A DNA stretch of 51,344 nt from Opitutaceae bacterium (GTDB taxonomy: Bacteria; Verrucomicrobiota; Verrucomicrobiia; Opitutales; Opitutaceae), in contig JAIXVP010000361.1 in the NCBI GenBank assembly GCA_027482905.1, forward strand, positions 1-51,344. The letters run 5' to 3'. Shown in pieces: positions 16,470 through 27,605 of the stretch. The notes under the pieces are model-generated. The model saw only the letters and a list, made by a program, of their open reading frames with translations, had not been told where the DNA came from and did no database searches. The translations under genes and the position numbers were made by a program. Numbering within the stretch: the stretch's first letter is position 1; each line of letters starts with the position of its first letter.

Positions 16470-18434
16470 TTAGTGCGTGTCCTGGCCTTCGCCACCGGTG
16501 ACGGTGCCGTCCTTGGCGATGTGAAGGTGGTAGCCGCCCGGGCCTTCGAAGGCCCAGCCGATGATCCCGATCAGCATGACGCAACCGCCGGCGATAGCGC
16601 CGAGGAAGTGATGATGGGCGAAGAAGAGGCCGCCGATAAGCATTCCCGTGGCGGTGATGATGGGGAACCAGGATTGGCTGGGCATGTGGATGCCGCCGTG
16701 CGATTCCTCTTCCTGGGCGTGTTTTTCCTTCTCGGCTGCGATCTCCTTGGCGTGGGTCTTTTCATACCAGTAGGCGTCGCGGGCGTGAACGGTCGGCGTG
16801 ATATGGAAGTTGTGCTCCGGGGGCGGGGTGGTGGGCACGGACCACTCGAGGGTGCGGGCGTCCCAGACGTCGCCGGTGGCTTTTTTGCCCTTCAGGTAGG
16901 TATAGACGATGACGGTGAAGTAGATGCCGATCCCGATCGCGAGGATGAAGGCGCCGATGGTCGCGGTGAGGTTGGCGCTGTTCCAGCCCATGTTGCCGTC
17001 ATACACGGCGGTGCGGCGGGGCATTCCGTTCAAGCCGAGGAAGTGCATCGGGAAGAAGGTCACGTTGAATCCGATGAAGATGATCCAGAAGGAGAGCTTG
17101 CCCCAGAATTCCGAGACGATGCGGCCGAAGACGAGAGGGAACCAGAAGTGGATGCCGGCGAGCAGGGCGAAGATGGAGCCGCCGATGAGCACGTAGTGGA
17201 AGTGGGCGACGACGAAATAGCTGTCCTGCTGCTGGGCGTCGGCGGGGGCGGCGGAATGCATCACGCCGGAGAACCCGCCCATCATGAACATCCAGATGAA
17301 GCCGAGGGCGAACATCATCGGGGTGCGGGTGGAGATCTGGCCGCCCCATAGGGTGCCGACCCAGTTGAATATCTTCACGCCGGTCGGGACCGCGATGGCC
17401 ATGGTCGCGAGGGAGAAGGCGGCGGTGGCCATGGTGCCGAGGCCGGTGGTGAACATATGGTGGGACCAGACGCCGAAGCCGAGGAAACCGATGACGGCGC
17501 CGGAGAAAACCACGATGGGGTAGCCGAAGAGGGGTTTACGGGAGAAGGTGGGCAGGATTTCCGAGATGATGCCCATGGCGGGCAGGATCAGGATGTAGAC
17601 CTCGGGATGGCCGAAGATCCAAAACAAGTGCTGCCAGAGAATGGGCATGCCGCCTTTGGCGACCTCGAAAAAGCCGGTCCCAAAGGAGCGGTCCATCATC
17701 AGCTCGACCAAGGCGATGGTGATGGCGGGGAAGGAAAGGATGATCAGGAAGGCGGTGAAGAGCGTCATCCAGGTGAACACCGGCAGGCGCATCATGGTGA
17801 GGCCGGGGGCACGCATGTTGATGATGGTGACGATGAAATTCAGCGAGCCGATGACCGAGGAGACGCCGAGGATCTGCAGGCCCATGATCCAGAGGTCGGT
17901 GGAGGAATCGCCGGCAAACTGGTTCGAATAGGCGGTGGAGGTAAGCGGGGCGTAGCCGAACCAGCCGACATCCGGCGCGCCGGCGCGGGTGAACCAGCCG
18001 ACGTTCAACACGATGGCGCCGACCAGAAAGACCCAGAAGGCGAAGCCGTTGAGGCGGGGGAAAGCCACGTCTCGCGCGCCGATTTGCAGCGGCATCATGT
18101 AGTTGAAGAACGCCGCCGACAGGGGCATGACGGCGAGGAAGATCATCGTCGTCGCGTGCATCGTGAACAGCTCGTTGTAGAGCTGGTGGCTGATGAACGT
18201 GTTGTTCGGCACCGCGAGCTGCACGCGAATCATCAGGGCCTCGACGCCGCCGACCAGGAAGAAGAAGAGGGCCGTGACGGCGTAGAGCAGGCCGATTTTC
18301 TTGTGGTCGACGGTGGTCAGCCACGAGACCAGGCCGGTCTTGGCAGCCGGGCGGGTGAAGAACCACGGACGGGCGGAGGGTTTCGCGGCGTCGGGGGCGG
18401 TGTAGGCGGCGGACTTGAGGGTGGCGGTGGCCAT
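16470..18434 (-). CDS. ctaD: Cytochrome c oxidase subunit I (A1-type) with C-terminal two-helix extension
   Basis: The 654-residue catalytic subunit that reduces oxygen to water at a heme-Cu centre and pumps protons. Cofactor ligands are visible: His93 and His413 (low-spin heme), His411 (high-spin heme), and His276, His325 and His326 (CuB). Glu278 in GHPEVY marks the A1 type, and Tyr280 is the residue cross-linked to His276. D-channel Asp122 is in ARDVAF. After the normal twelve helices there is a hydrophilic linker with many His and Glu, then two more hydrophobic helices (about residues 590-635), as in fused subunit I/IV forms. The ATG is at 18432-18434, and it lies between ctaC and ctaE. 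Confidence 0.96.
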   Translation of the reverse strand: MATATLKSAAYTAPDAAKPSARPWFFTRPAAKTGLVSWLTTVDHKKIGLLYAVTALFFFLVGGVEALMIRVQLAVPNNTFISHQLYNELFTMHATTMIFLAVMPLSAAFFNYMMPLQIGARDVAFPRLNGFAFWVFLVGAIVLNVGWFTRAGAPDVGWFGYAPLTSTAYSNQFAGDSSTDLWIMGLQILGVSSVIGSLNFIVTIINMRAPGLTMMRLPVFTWMTLFTAFLIILSFPAITIALVELMMDRSFGTGFFEVAKGGMPILWQHLFWIFGHPEVYILILPAMGIISEILPTFSRKPLFGYPIVVFSGAVIGFLGFGVWSHHMFTTGLGTMATAAFSLATMAIAVPTGVKIFNWVGTLWGGQISTRTPMMFALGFIWMFMMGGFSGVMHSAAPADAQQQDSYFVVAHFHYVLIGGSIFALLAGIHFWFPLVFGRIVSEFWGKLSFWIIFIGFNVTFFPMHFLGLNGMPRRTAVYDGNMGWNSANLTATIGAFILAIGIGIYFTVIVYTYLKGKKATGDVWDARTLEWSVPTTPPPEHNFHITPTVHARDAYWYEKTHAKEIAAEKEKHAQEEESHGGIHMPSQSWFPIITATGMLIGGLFFAHHHFLGAIAGGCVMLIGIIGWAFEGPGGYHLHIAKDGTVTGGEGQDTH

Positions 18435-18505
18435 GGCGGAGGGAGCGGGGAGCTGGGGAGCTGGGAGCGAGGAGTAGGGGGCCGGAGGCGAAGGCGGACG
18501 GCGGC

Positions 18506-19777
18506 TTATTTCAGGCTGTGGAGGTATTCCACGATGGCGCGGGCTTCGGTGTCGTTGACCGCGATGTGGACTTTGCCGGTCATGGTTTTGGTGGCGGGGT
18601 CCATCTCCATGTAACCGGCCATGCCGTTTACGCCCATATACATCTTGTTGCCGGGTTTCACGTTGTTCGGATCGACGATCCAGCGATGCAGGTTGGGCTT
18701 GGAGTTTTCCAATAGGCCGGCGGCGACGGTCGTGCGGGAGCCAAAGTGGGTGAGGTCGGGGGCGTTTACGCCGATGCCCTCATGGCCGCGGACGCTGTGA
18801 CACGTGATGCAGTTCTTCTCTTTGAACAGCGCCCGGCCCTGGGCGACGAGCGCGGGCTCCTCATCCTTCTCCGGGAACTGGAACGCGGTCCAGGCGGCCA
18901 TCGGGTTGGCGTCAAACTCGGCGGTGTAGCCGGGGGCGTTGCGCTTCTTCGGGGTCATGTCGTAGCTGGCGAAGGCGGCCTTCGGGGCGTCGGCGGGCGG
19001 GGTGACGGTGCGGGCGGGCTTTTTCTGGTTTTCGACCCAGGCGGCGAAATCTTCCTTCCCCAGGGCGATGACGCGGAAACGCATCACGGCGTGGGACTCG
19101 CCGCAGTATTCGGCGCATTGACCCCAGAAGTAGCCGGGCTCGTCGGCTTGGAGCCAAAGGTGGTTGCCGCGGTTGGGCATCATATCGACTTTGCCGCCGA
19201 GCTTGGGCACCCAGAAGGCGTGGATGACGTCGGAGGTGCGGAGGTTGATACGCACGGGGCGTCCGGCGGGGATCACAAGTTCATTGCCGGTCACGAGCTG
19301 GCCGGAACCGTCGATCTGTTCGGCGGGATACTCGAACTGGAACCACCATTGCAGGCCGCGAGCAGTGACCTCGTAGGCGTTGGCGCGCTGTTCCTCGGGG
19401 ACGTCGTAGGTATACCAGATGGCCTTCAGGGTCGGAACCGCGATGACCACGAGGGCGGCGATGGAGGCGCCGATGAGGCCGAGCTCAACGAAGGGGTTGC
19501 CGTGACCTTGGTCGGGGACGGGGGTGTTTTTGTCGATGGGGCCGCGGGCGCGGAATTTGATCGTGGCGTAGGCCAGCACCGCCGCGACCAGCACGAAGAT
19601 GAGCAGGGTCACCCAGACGGTGACATAAAACACGTCGAGTTGGGTGCGCGCCACGGGGCCCTTGACGTCGAAAGTCGATTGCGGGCCGGAGAGCCAGCCG
19701 CCGAGCAGAAGGGGCAGGGTAAGCAAGGCGGAGGTGGCGGCGGAGCGGCGCAGGAAGCGGACTGGGCTGAATCGCAT
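18506..19777 (-). CDS. ctaC: Cytochrome c oxidase subunit II fused to cytochrome c
   Basis: A 423-residue subunit that accepts electrons. It has a signal peptide (residues 1 to about 30), two transmembrane helices (about 48-72 and 97-120), and a cupredoxin domain with the CuA ligands His186, Cys221, Cys225, His229 and Met232 (CAEYCGESHAVM). A linker leads to a C-terminal class I cytochrome c with Cys323-x2-Cys326-His327 (CITCH) and the axial-Met region NKMYMG. This fusion is typical of caa3-type enzymes, which can take electrons directly from small carriers. The internal ATG at 19775-19777 is chosen; a GTG 12 codons upstream adds a poor N-terminus. It heads the oxidase unit and is divergent from an azurin-like gene. 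Confidence 0.96.
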   Translation of the reverse strand: MRFSPVRFLRRSAATSALLTLPLLLGGWLSGPQSTFDVKGPVARTQLDVFYVTVWVTLLIFVLVAAVLAYATIKFRARGPIDKNTPVPDQGHGNPFVELGLIGASIAALVVIAVPTLKAIWYTYDVPEEQRANAYEVTARGLQWWFQFEYPAEQIDGSGQLVTGNELVIPAGRPVRINLRTSDVIHAFWVPKLGGKVDMMPNRGNHLWLQADEPGYFWGQCAEYCGESHAVMRFRVIALGKEDFAAWVENQKKPARTVTPPADAPKAAFASYDMTPKKRNAPGYTAEFDANPMAAWTAFQFPEKDEEPALVAQGRALFKEKNCITCHSVRGHEGIGVNAPDLTHFGSRTTVAAGLLENSKPNLHRWIVDPNNVKPGNKMYMGVNGMAGYMEMDPATKTMTGKVHIAVNDTEARAIVEYLHSLK

Positions 19778-19998
19778 GGTCGTGGTTCGGAAAAAAGTGG
19801 GGTGTGTTTGCACCGAGGGCGGAGGGTTCCGACTCAGGCGTTGTTATCAAGCTATAATCAAGCCGCGTATTTTCCACTCATCCTTTGCCCTTTGCGGCGC
19901 AGAAACGAGTTATAAGCGCCGGTGGTGAACCCGGTAGCGCAGCTAAAGGTGCGCCCGGGCGGCTTGCGTCAGGCGCTGGAGAGGGGCATTCCGCACGT

Positions 19999-20535
19999 AT
20001 GAAATCGCGGTTTATTCGGTTTGCCTCGGGTCTCGCAACGCTGGCCTTGGTCGCGGGTTGCGGTCCGTCCGGCGATAGCCCGGCGCCGACAAAAAACGCG
20101 GGGTCGGTTCCGGCCGTCCCGGCGGCGGCCCCGGCCCGGGGCACGGCGGAGACGCCCCGCGAGGTGACGCTGGAGGTGGGTGACGCGATGAAGTTCAGTC
20201 TCACCCGTATCGAGGCGGCCACGGGCGAGGTGTTGAAACTGAAGCTGGTCAACCTCGGCGCCGCGCCCAAGGAGGCCATGGGTCACAACTGGGTGCTGCT
20301 GCGCGCCGGGGTGGATGTGTCCGCCTTCGCCAACGCCGCGGTCGGCGCGAAGGCGACCGATTACGTGCCGGCCGGGAGGGTGGGGGACGTCCTCGCCCAC
20401 ACCAAATTGCTCGGCGGCGGCGGGCGCGACACGGTGGTCTTCACCGTGCCGGCCGAGCCGGGCGACTACGTCTACGTGTGCACCTTTCCGGCGCATCTCC
20501 AGCTCGGCATGAAGGGCGTGTTGGCGGTCCGCTGA
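19999..20535 (+). CDS. Azurin-like blue-copper lipoprotein
   Basis: A 178-residue lipoprotein with signal peptide and lipobox LVAGC (Cys21), then a Pro/Ala-rich tether (about 22-55) and an azurin/plastocyanin domain. The type 1 copper ligands are all present: His96 in MGHNW, and Cys161, His166 and Met171 in CTFPAHLQLGM. It should be a membrane-tethered periplasmic electron carrier. It is divergent from ctaC, 221 bp away, and may feed or parallel the oxidase. A purine-rich GGAGAGGGG lies about 11 bp before the ATG, unusual for this window. A TATAAT at 19853-19858 has no good -35 partner. Confidence 0.9.
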   Translation: MKSRFIRFASGLATLALVAGCGPSGDSPAPTKNAGSVPAVPAAAPARGTAETPREVTLEVGDAMKFSLTRIEAATGEVLKLKLVNLGAAPKEAMGHNWVLLRAGVDVSAFANAAVGAKATDYVPAGRVGDVLAHTKLLGGGGRDTVVFTVPAEPGDYVYVCTFPAHLQLGMKGVLAVR

Positions 20536-20636
20536 ACGGCGACCGCGGGCGGGCGGGGGGGGCGCGTTTGTTTTGGTGATTGCGTTGCGGGAGGGCGCTG
20601 GTGGGGTCGCGCCCCGCCTTTGCGCAGAACCTTTTT

Positions 20637-23110
<2,474 letters not shown>

Positions 23111-23122
23111 CCGTTCGCCCTC

Positions 23123-25171
23123 TCAGGCGGCCGCGCGCACCAGTTTTGTCCGCACCAGGGTGAGGAGTTCCTCCACCGAAAACGGTTTGGCGAGGAAGTC
23201 CACGCCCTCGCGCAGCATCGACTGCGCGGCGGCCGCCTCCGCGCCGTAACCGCTCATGTAGATGACGGGCAGGTCCGGGCGAAGGGTCGCTAGGCGGCGG
23301 CCGAGTTCGTCGCCGTTCATGCCGTCCGGCATCACGAGGTCGGTCACGACCAGATCCAGCGTGGCGTGGTTTTCCTCCCAACTCGCGAGGGCCCGCTCGC
23401 CCGAAGACGCCTCGACCACCTCGTGGCCGGCGCCGAGCAGGACCGTGGCGACCATGCCGCGCAGAATGTCGTCGTCCTCGACCAGGAGGATTTTTCGCGG
23501 ACGTTCGTCGAGTTTCTCGGCGACTTCGCCCGCGCCCGGCGTCACGGGCAGATAAAACCAGAATTCCGTCCCGCGCCCGGGTGTGCTGCGCACCGCCACG
23601 CCGCCGCCGTGGCGCTGGGCGACCCCGCTGACCATGGCGAGGCCGAGGCCGGTGCCGCAGCCCGGGTCGCCCGCCAGCGCGAAGGGTTCGAACGCGCGTC
23701 GCATTTCGTCCGCCTCCAGCGGGCGGCCGGGATAGAACACCGAAAGCGCAGCGTAGCGACCGACCGCGCCGTCGAAACCAGGAGGGCACCCCGGATCCGC
23801 CGCGTCGAAGTCGGCCAGCGCCGTCGCGAGGGTAACCGGCCCGCCGCCGGGCAGTCCGTCGCGGGCGTGGATCACGAGGTTCATGACCACCTGTTCGAGC
23901 ATGCCCATGTCCGCGCGGACTGTGGGAAGGCCGGGCTTCAAGGTCAGGTCGAGGCGGATCGCGCCGCCGATGGTCCTGCGCAGCAGGGGGGCCAGGCCCG
24001 CCACCACGTCGTTGAGATTGAGCGGCGCGGGGTCCATCCGTTGCTGGCGGCCGTAGGTCAAAAGCTGGCGCGTGAGCGTCGCCGCCCGGTCCGATGTGGC
24101 GATGATCTGTCGGGTGGTCTCCGTCACCTCCGGTCGGCGGCCGGCCGGCCCGAGGGCGAGCAGTTCCGCCTCGGCGCGAATGACCTGGAGCAGGTTGTTG
24201 AAGTCGTGCGCGACCCCGGCCGCGAGCTGGCCGACGGTCTGGTCGCGCTGGGCCTGGCGCAACTGGTCCTCGATTCGCCGGCGGTCGCGGGCGTAGCGGA
24301 TGGCCCGGACCAGGGCGCGCCCGGACATCTGGCCCTTGACGATGAAATCCTGGGCGCCCTCGCGCAGGGCGGCGAGGCCGGCCTCCTCGTCGTCCAGCCC
24401 GGTGAGCACGATCACGGCCGCGCCGCCGCCGTGGGTCTGCACCTCGCGCAGGGTGGCGAGGCCGTTCGAGTCCGGCAGGCCGAGATCGACGATGACGACG
24501 TCGAAGTTTTGGTGGCGCATGAGGGTGCGCGCCGCCGCGAGCCGGCCGACGTGGGTGAGTTCAAATTTCAGGGCGTTCGATTCGGCCAGCGCGGCCTCAA
24601 GCAGGAACACGTCGCTCGCGCTGTCCTCGATCAAGAGCAGCCGGGCGGTCTGCACCCGGCTCCAGGCCTCGGCCGGCGTGGCGGCCGGGATTTCGGCCGG
24701 CGACTCTTCCGGCAAGGTCGCGCATCCGAGCCAGAAGGCGTCGATGGCCGCGACCAGCGCGACGAAGTCGTCGTATTCGACCGGTTTGCGGACGTAGCCG
24801 TTGGCGTGGAGGCCGTAGGCGCCGGCCACGTCCTCCTCCGCCTGCGAGGTGGTGAGCACCAGCACCGGGATCGCTCGCAGCCGAGGGTCGGCCTTGATCT
24901 CCGCGAGCGTCTCGCGCCCGTCCATCCGGGGCAGGTTCAGATCGAGCAGCACGAGGTCGGGTCGGGGGGCGTCCTTGAAGCGACCCTGGCGGCGCAGGAA
25001 GGCCAGCGCCTCGAGTCCGTCCTCGACGCGATGCAGGACCGTGCGCGCCGTGGCCGAGCGGAAGGCCTCGCGGGCGAGCAGGTCGTCGGCCGGGTTGTCC
25101 TCGACCAGAAGAATCTGGAACGGGCGGGACGGCGAGCCACGTTTGGCGGGGGACGGGGACGGGTGGCTCAT
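23123..25171 (-). CDS. Hybrid histidine kinase REC-REC-HK-REC with degenerate ATPase domain
   Basis: A 682-residue soluble signalling protein. Domains: receiver 1 (about 18-140, phospho-Asp77), receiver 2 (about 176-295, Asp229), HisKA with His322 in VAHDFNN, a HATPase-like domain (about 425-545), and receiver 3 (about 560-680, Asp611). The three receivers look intact. The ATPase domain does not: the N-box reads [10 protein letters not shown], with His435 where Asn is expected, and the D-x-G-x-G loop is replaced by [10 protein letters not shown] (477-486). Only the later GTGLGL loop is kept. It may act as a phosphorelay or pseudokinase scaffold. It overlaps its upstream kinase by four bases (ATGA), so they are coupled. 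A longer frame to 26581 is a shadow of that kinase. Confidence 0.9.
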   Translation of the reverse strand: MSHPSPSPAKRGSPSRPFQILLVEDNPADDLLAREAFRSATARTVLHRVEDGLEALAFLRRQGRFKDAPRPDLVLLDLNLPRMDGRETLAEIKADPRLRAIPVLVLTTSQAEEDVAGAYGLHANGYVRKPVEYDDFVALVAAIDAFWLGCATLPEESPAEIPAATPAEAWSRVQTARLLLIEDSASDVFLLEAALAESNALKFELTHVGRLAAARTLMRHQNFDVVIVDLGLPDSNGLATLREVQTHGGGAAVIVLTGLDDEEAGLAALREGAQDFIVKGQMSGRALVRAIRYARDRRRIEDQLRQAQRDQTVGQLAAGVAHDFNNLLQVIRAEAELLALGPAGRRPEVTETTRQIIATSDRAATLTRQLLTYGRQQRMDPAPLNLNDVVAGLAPLLRRTIGGAIRLDLTLKPGLPTVRADMGMLEQVVMNLVIHARDGLPGGGPVTLATALADFDAADPGCPPGFDGAVGRYAALSVFYPGRPLEADEMRRAFEPFALAGDPGCGTGLGLAMVSGVAQRHGGGVAVRSTPGRGTEFWFYLPVTPGAGEVAEKLDERPRKILLVEDDDILRGMVATVLLGAGHEVVEASSGERALASWEENHATLDLVVTDLVMPDGMNGDELGRRLATLRPDLPVIYMSGYGAEAAAAQSMLREGVDFLAKPFSVEELLTLVRTKLVRAAA

Positions 25172-27519
25172 GGCGAAGGGACGGCGGGCAGGGTGAAGCG
25201 GAAGGTGGAACCGAGTCCGGGCTTGGATTCCACCCAGATGCGGCCGCCGTGGCGTTCCGCGATTTTTTTGCAGACGGCCAGACCGATGCCGGTGCCGGCG
25301 TATTCGCCCTGGGCGTGCAGGCGCTGGAAAATCACGAAGATTCGCTCCTGGTGGCGCGGGTCGATGCCGATGCCGTTGTCCTCGACCGCGAATTCCCACT
25401 CCGCGCCGGATCGCGCCACCCATACGCGGATGCGCGGGGCGGAGGCGGAGCGGTATTTCAGGGCGTTGCCCAAAAGGTTTTGGAATAGCAGGACAACCTG
25501 GGCGCGGTCGGCCCGCACCCTGGGCAGTTCGCCCTCGAGCGTCACGCCGGCTCCGCTTTCGCGGATCGAAACCTCGAGGTGGGCGAGGGCCTCCTTGAAC
25601 GCGAGCCCGGCGTCGGCCTCGTTGCCGGTGGTGTCTCGTCGGTCGAGCCGGGCGTAGGTCAGCAGATCCTGGATCAGGGTCTGCATGCGCACCGCGCCGG
25701 CGACGAGGTGGTTGACCAGCTCGTCCGCGCCCGCGTCGAGGCGGCCGGCGTAGCGGCGTTTGAGCAGCTGGGCGCAACCGGCCACGGCGCGCAGCGGCTC
25801 CTGCAAATCGTGGGAGGCGACGTAGGCGAACTGTTCCAGGTCGCGGTTGCTGCGCTCGATGGCGGAGGTGCGCTCGCGGACCCGGCTTTCGAGCTCGTCG
25901 TTGGTCTGGCGCAGGGCCTCCGCCGCCTTGCGCCGGCCGGTGATGTCGCGCAGCGCCGCGACCATACGGACCTCGCCGACGCGGTGCAGGGGGGCGACGG
26001 CGGCCTCGACATCGACCGTGCGGCCGTCGCGGGCGGTGAGGCGGGTCTCGAAGAGTTCGCCCTCGCGGCCGAGCGGTCGCGCGAGCTGGCGGGCGGCCTC
26101 GGCCAGGCGACCCTTGGGTTCGATGCGGGCCAGATCCAGCGCGAGCAGGTCCTCGCGTTCGTGTCCGAGCAGGCGGGTGGCGGCGGGGTTGGCGTCGAGC
26201 ACGCGCCCGTCGAGATCGGCCACGAGGAAGGCGTCGTGCGACGCGCGGAAGATCGCCTCGGTGCGGGCGTTTGATTCGGCCAGGGCCGACTCGGCCCGCA
26301 CCCGGTCGTCGATGTCGGTGTGGGTGCCGAACCACTTGCGGATACGCCCGTCGGCCCCGCGCAGGGGCTCGGCGCGGGTCTTGAACCACCGGTGGACGCC
26401 GTCGTGCCGGAGAATGCGGAGTTCGATGTCGAAGGGGCGGCCCGCCGCCGCCGTTTCCCTCCAGCGCTGGCGGGCGCGTTCCTTTTCCTCCGGGTGGAGC
26501 CTTTCGAGCCAACCTTCGCCCAGGCCATCCACGACCGTCGCCCCGGTGTAGCGGCACCATTGCGGCCCGAGGTAGTCGCATTTTCCATCCGGCGCGCAGG
26601 TCCAGACGATCTGTGGCAGCGATTCCAGGGCTTCACGGGCCCCTCTTTCCTCCTCGCGGAGGGAAGCGTCGGCCGCGCGACGGAGCGCCTCGGTGCGATC
26701 CAGCCCGACGGATACGCGCCAGACGAGGTAGCCGACCACGAGTATGCGGAAGGTGCTTTGACCGGCGCGGGCGATCGGCTCGTCAAACCAGCCGATATCC
26801 ACGCCGAAGTGGCGCACCGATTCGGAGGCCAGGGGAATGAGCAAAACGACGGGCAGGAGCCGGCGCGCGATTCGACCTCCGGGGCCGGCGCTGGCGAGCA
26901 CCTGGAGCGAGCCGCCGCCCTTCCGCGTGAACAGCACCCCGATGGACAGCGTCAGGATGACAAAAGCGGTGACGATGGAAAAATCCTGGAACGGGCCGTG
27001 GCCGATCCACGCATCCGACTCAAACCAGGCGCCCTGAAGGGCGAAAATCGACGTCAGCGCCGCCACCAAGGCGAACGCGTGCGTCGGGCGATGCCCGTCC
27101 CGCACGCGATAATCGAGGCCAAGCAGGGCCGCGCCGAGAAAAAGCAGGCAGACCGACGCCGCCGAGGGCATGCAAGACGGTGCGGAGACCCACCAGGCCT
27201 CCGGCGCGAACACGGGCCAACCGGAATGGACGCACCAGTTCAGTCCTCCGATCGCGAGAGCCAGCCAGGCCGCCGCGCGTCCGGTGCGTCTTCCGTGCTC
27301 GCCATCGGACAAAATCCAGAGCCCGAGCGCCGCCGCGCCGAATCCCAGCGCAGCCGTGGGACGCATGGTTCCCCACTCGCCGAGCAAGCTTTCGAGTCCA
27401 CGCAGGCCCGCCACCCAACCGGCCAGGATCAGGCCGCAGGCCAGACCAGCCGAGGTCGCCAGGGTTTTCGCCGTGGCGGTGAATTCGGTCGACGGGGGTG
27501 CTGGGTCGGGCGAGGGCAT
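25168..27519 (-). CDS. Membrane sensor histidine kinase with two PAS domains
   Basis: A 783-residue protein. Residues 1 to about 270 contain seven or eight hydrophobic helices with no recognised sensor name. PAS 1 spans about 300-410, starting LPQIVWTCAPDGKCDYLGPQW and ending HTDIDDR, and PAS 2 about 425-540. A coiled coil follows, then phytochrome-type HisKA with His570 in ASHDLQEPLR, and a HATPase domain with intact NLLGNALKY, EDNGIGID and GTGIGLA motifs. It has no receiver. A GGGAG lies 5 bp before the ATG at 27517-27519. The stop overlaps the start of the degenerate hybrid kinase, its probable partner. Confidence 0.92.
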   Translation of the reverse strand: MPSPDPAPPSTEFTATAKTLATSAGLACGLILAGWVAGLRGLESLLGEWGTMRPTAALGFGAAALGLWILSDGEHGRRTGRAAAWLALAIGGLNWCVHSGWPVFAPEAWWVSAPSCMPSAASVCLLFLGAALLGLDYRVRDGHRPTHAFALVAALTSIFALQGAWFESDAWIGHGPFQDFSIVTAFVILTLSIGVLFTRKGGGSLQVLASAGPGGRIARRLLPVVLLIPLASESVRHFGVDIGWFDEPIARAGQSTFRILVVGYLVWRVSVGLDRTEALRRAADASLREEERGAREALESLPQIVWTCAPDGKCDYLGPQWCRYTGATVVDGLGEGWLERLHPEEKERARQRWRETAAAGRPFDIELRILRHDGVHRWFKTRAEPLRGADGRIRKWFGTHTDIDDRVRAESALAESNARTEAIFRASHDAFLVADLDGRVLDANPAATRLLGHEREDLLALDLARIEPKGRLAEAARQLARPLGREGELFETRLTARDGRTVDVEAAVAPLHRVGEVRMVAALRDITGRRKAAEALRQTNDELESRVRERTSAIERSNRDLEQFAYVASHDLQEPLRAVAGCAQLLKRRYAGRLDAGADELVNHLVAGAVRMQTLIQDLLTYARLDRRDTTGNEADAGLAFKEALAHLEVSIRESGAGVTLEGELPRVRADRAQVVLLFQNLLGNALKYRSASAPRIRVWVARSGAEWEFAVEDNGIGIDPRHQERIFVIFQRLHAQGEYAGTGIGLAVCKKIAERHGGRIWVESKPGLGSTFRFTLPAVPSP

Positions 27520-27605
27520 TATCTCCCAGGGTTATCGGTCGGGGGAGGATATTCCGAAGTCATGGCTTTCCCCGGGGCGGGCAATCGTCATCGCCGCCGT
27601 GCGTG

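Noticed and set aside
19853-19858. TATAAT as a promoter for the azurin-like gene
   Set aside because: No acceptable -35 at 16-18 bp on either strand, so I did not list it as a promoter.
23366-25657. A 763-codon plus-strand frame over the REC-REC-HK-REC gene
   Set aside because: Another antisense shadow; the opposite strand has full receiver and kinase motifs.
23123-26581. A single 1152-residue protein fusing the start region of the frame to the REC-REC-HK-REC kinase
   Set aside because: The upstream 470 residues are Arg/Pro-rich and overlap the PAS and kinase domains of the preceding gene in another frame. The ATG at 25171 with an ATGA overlap is the real start.
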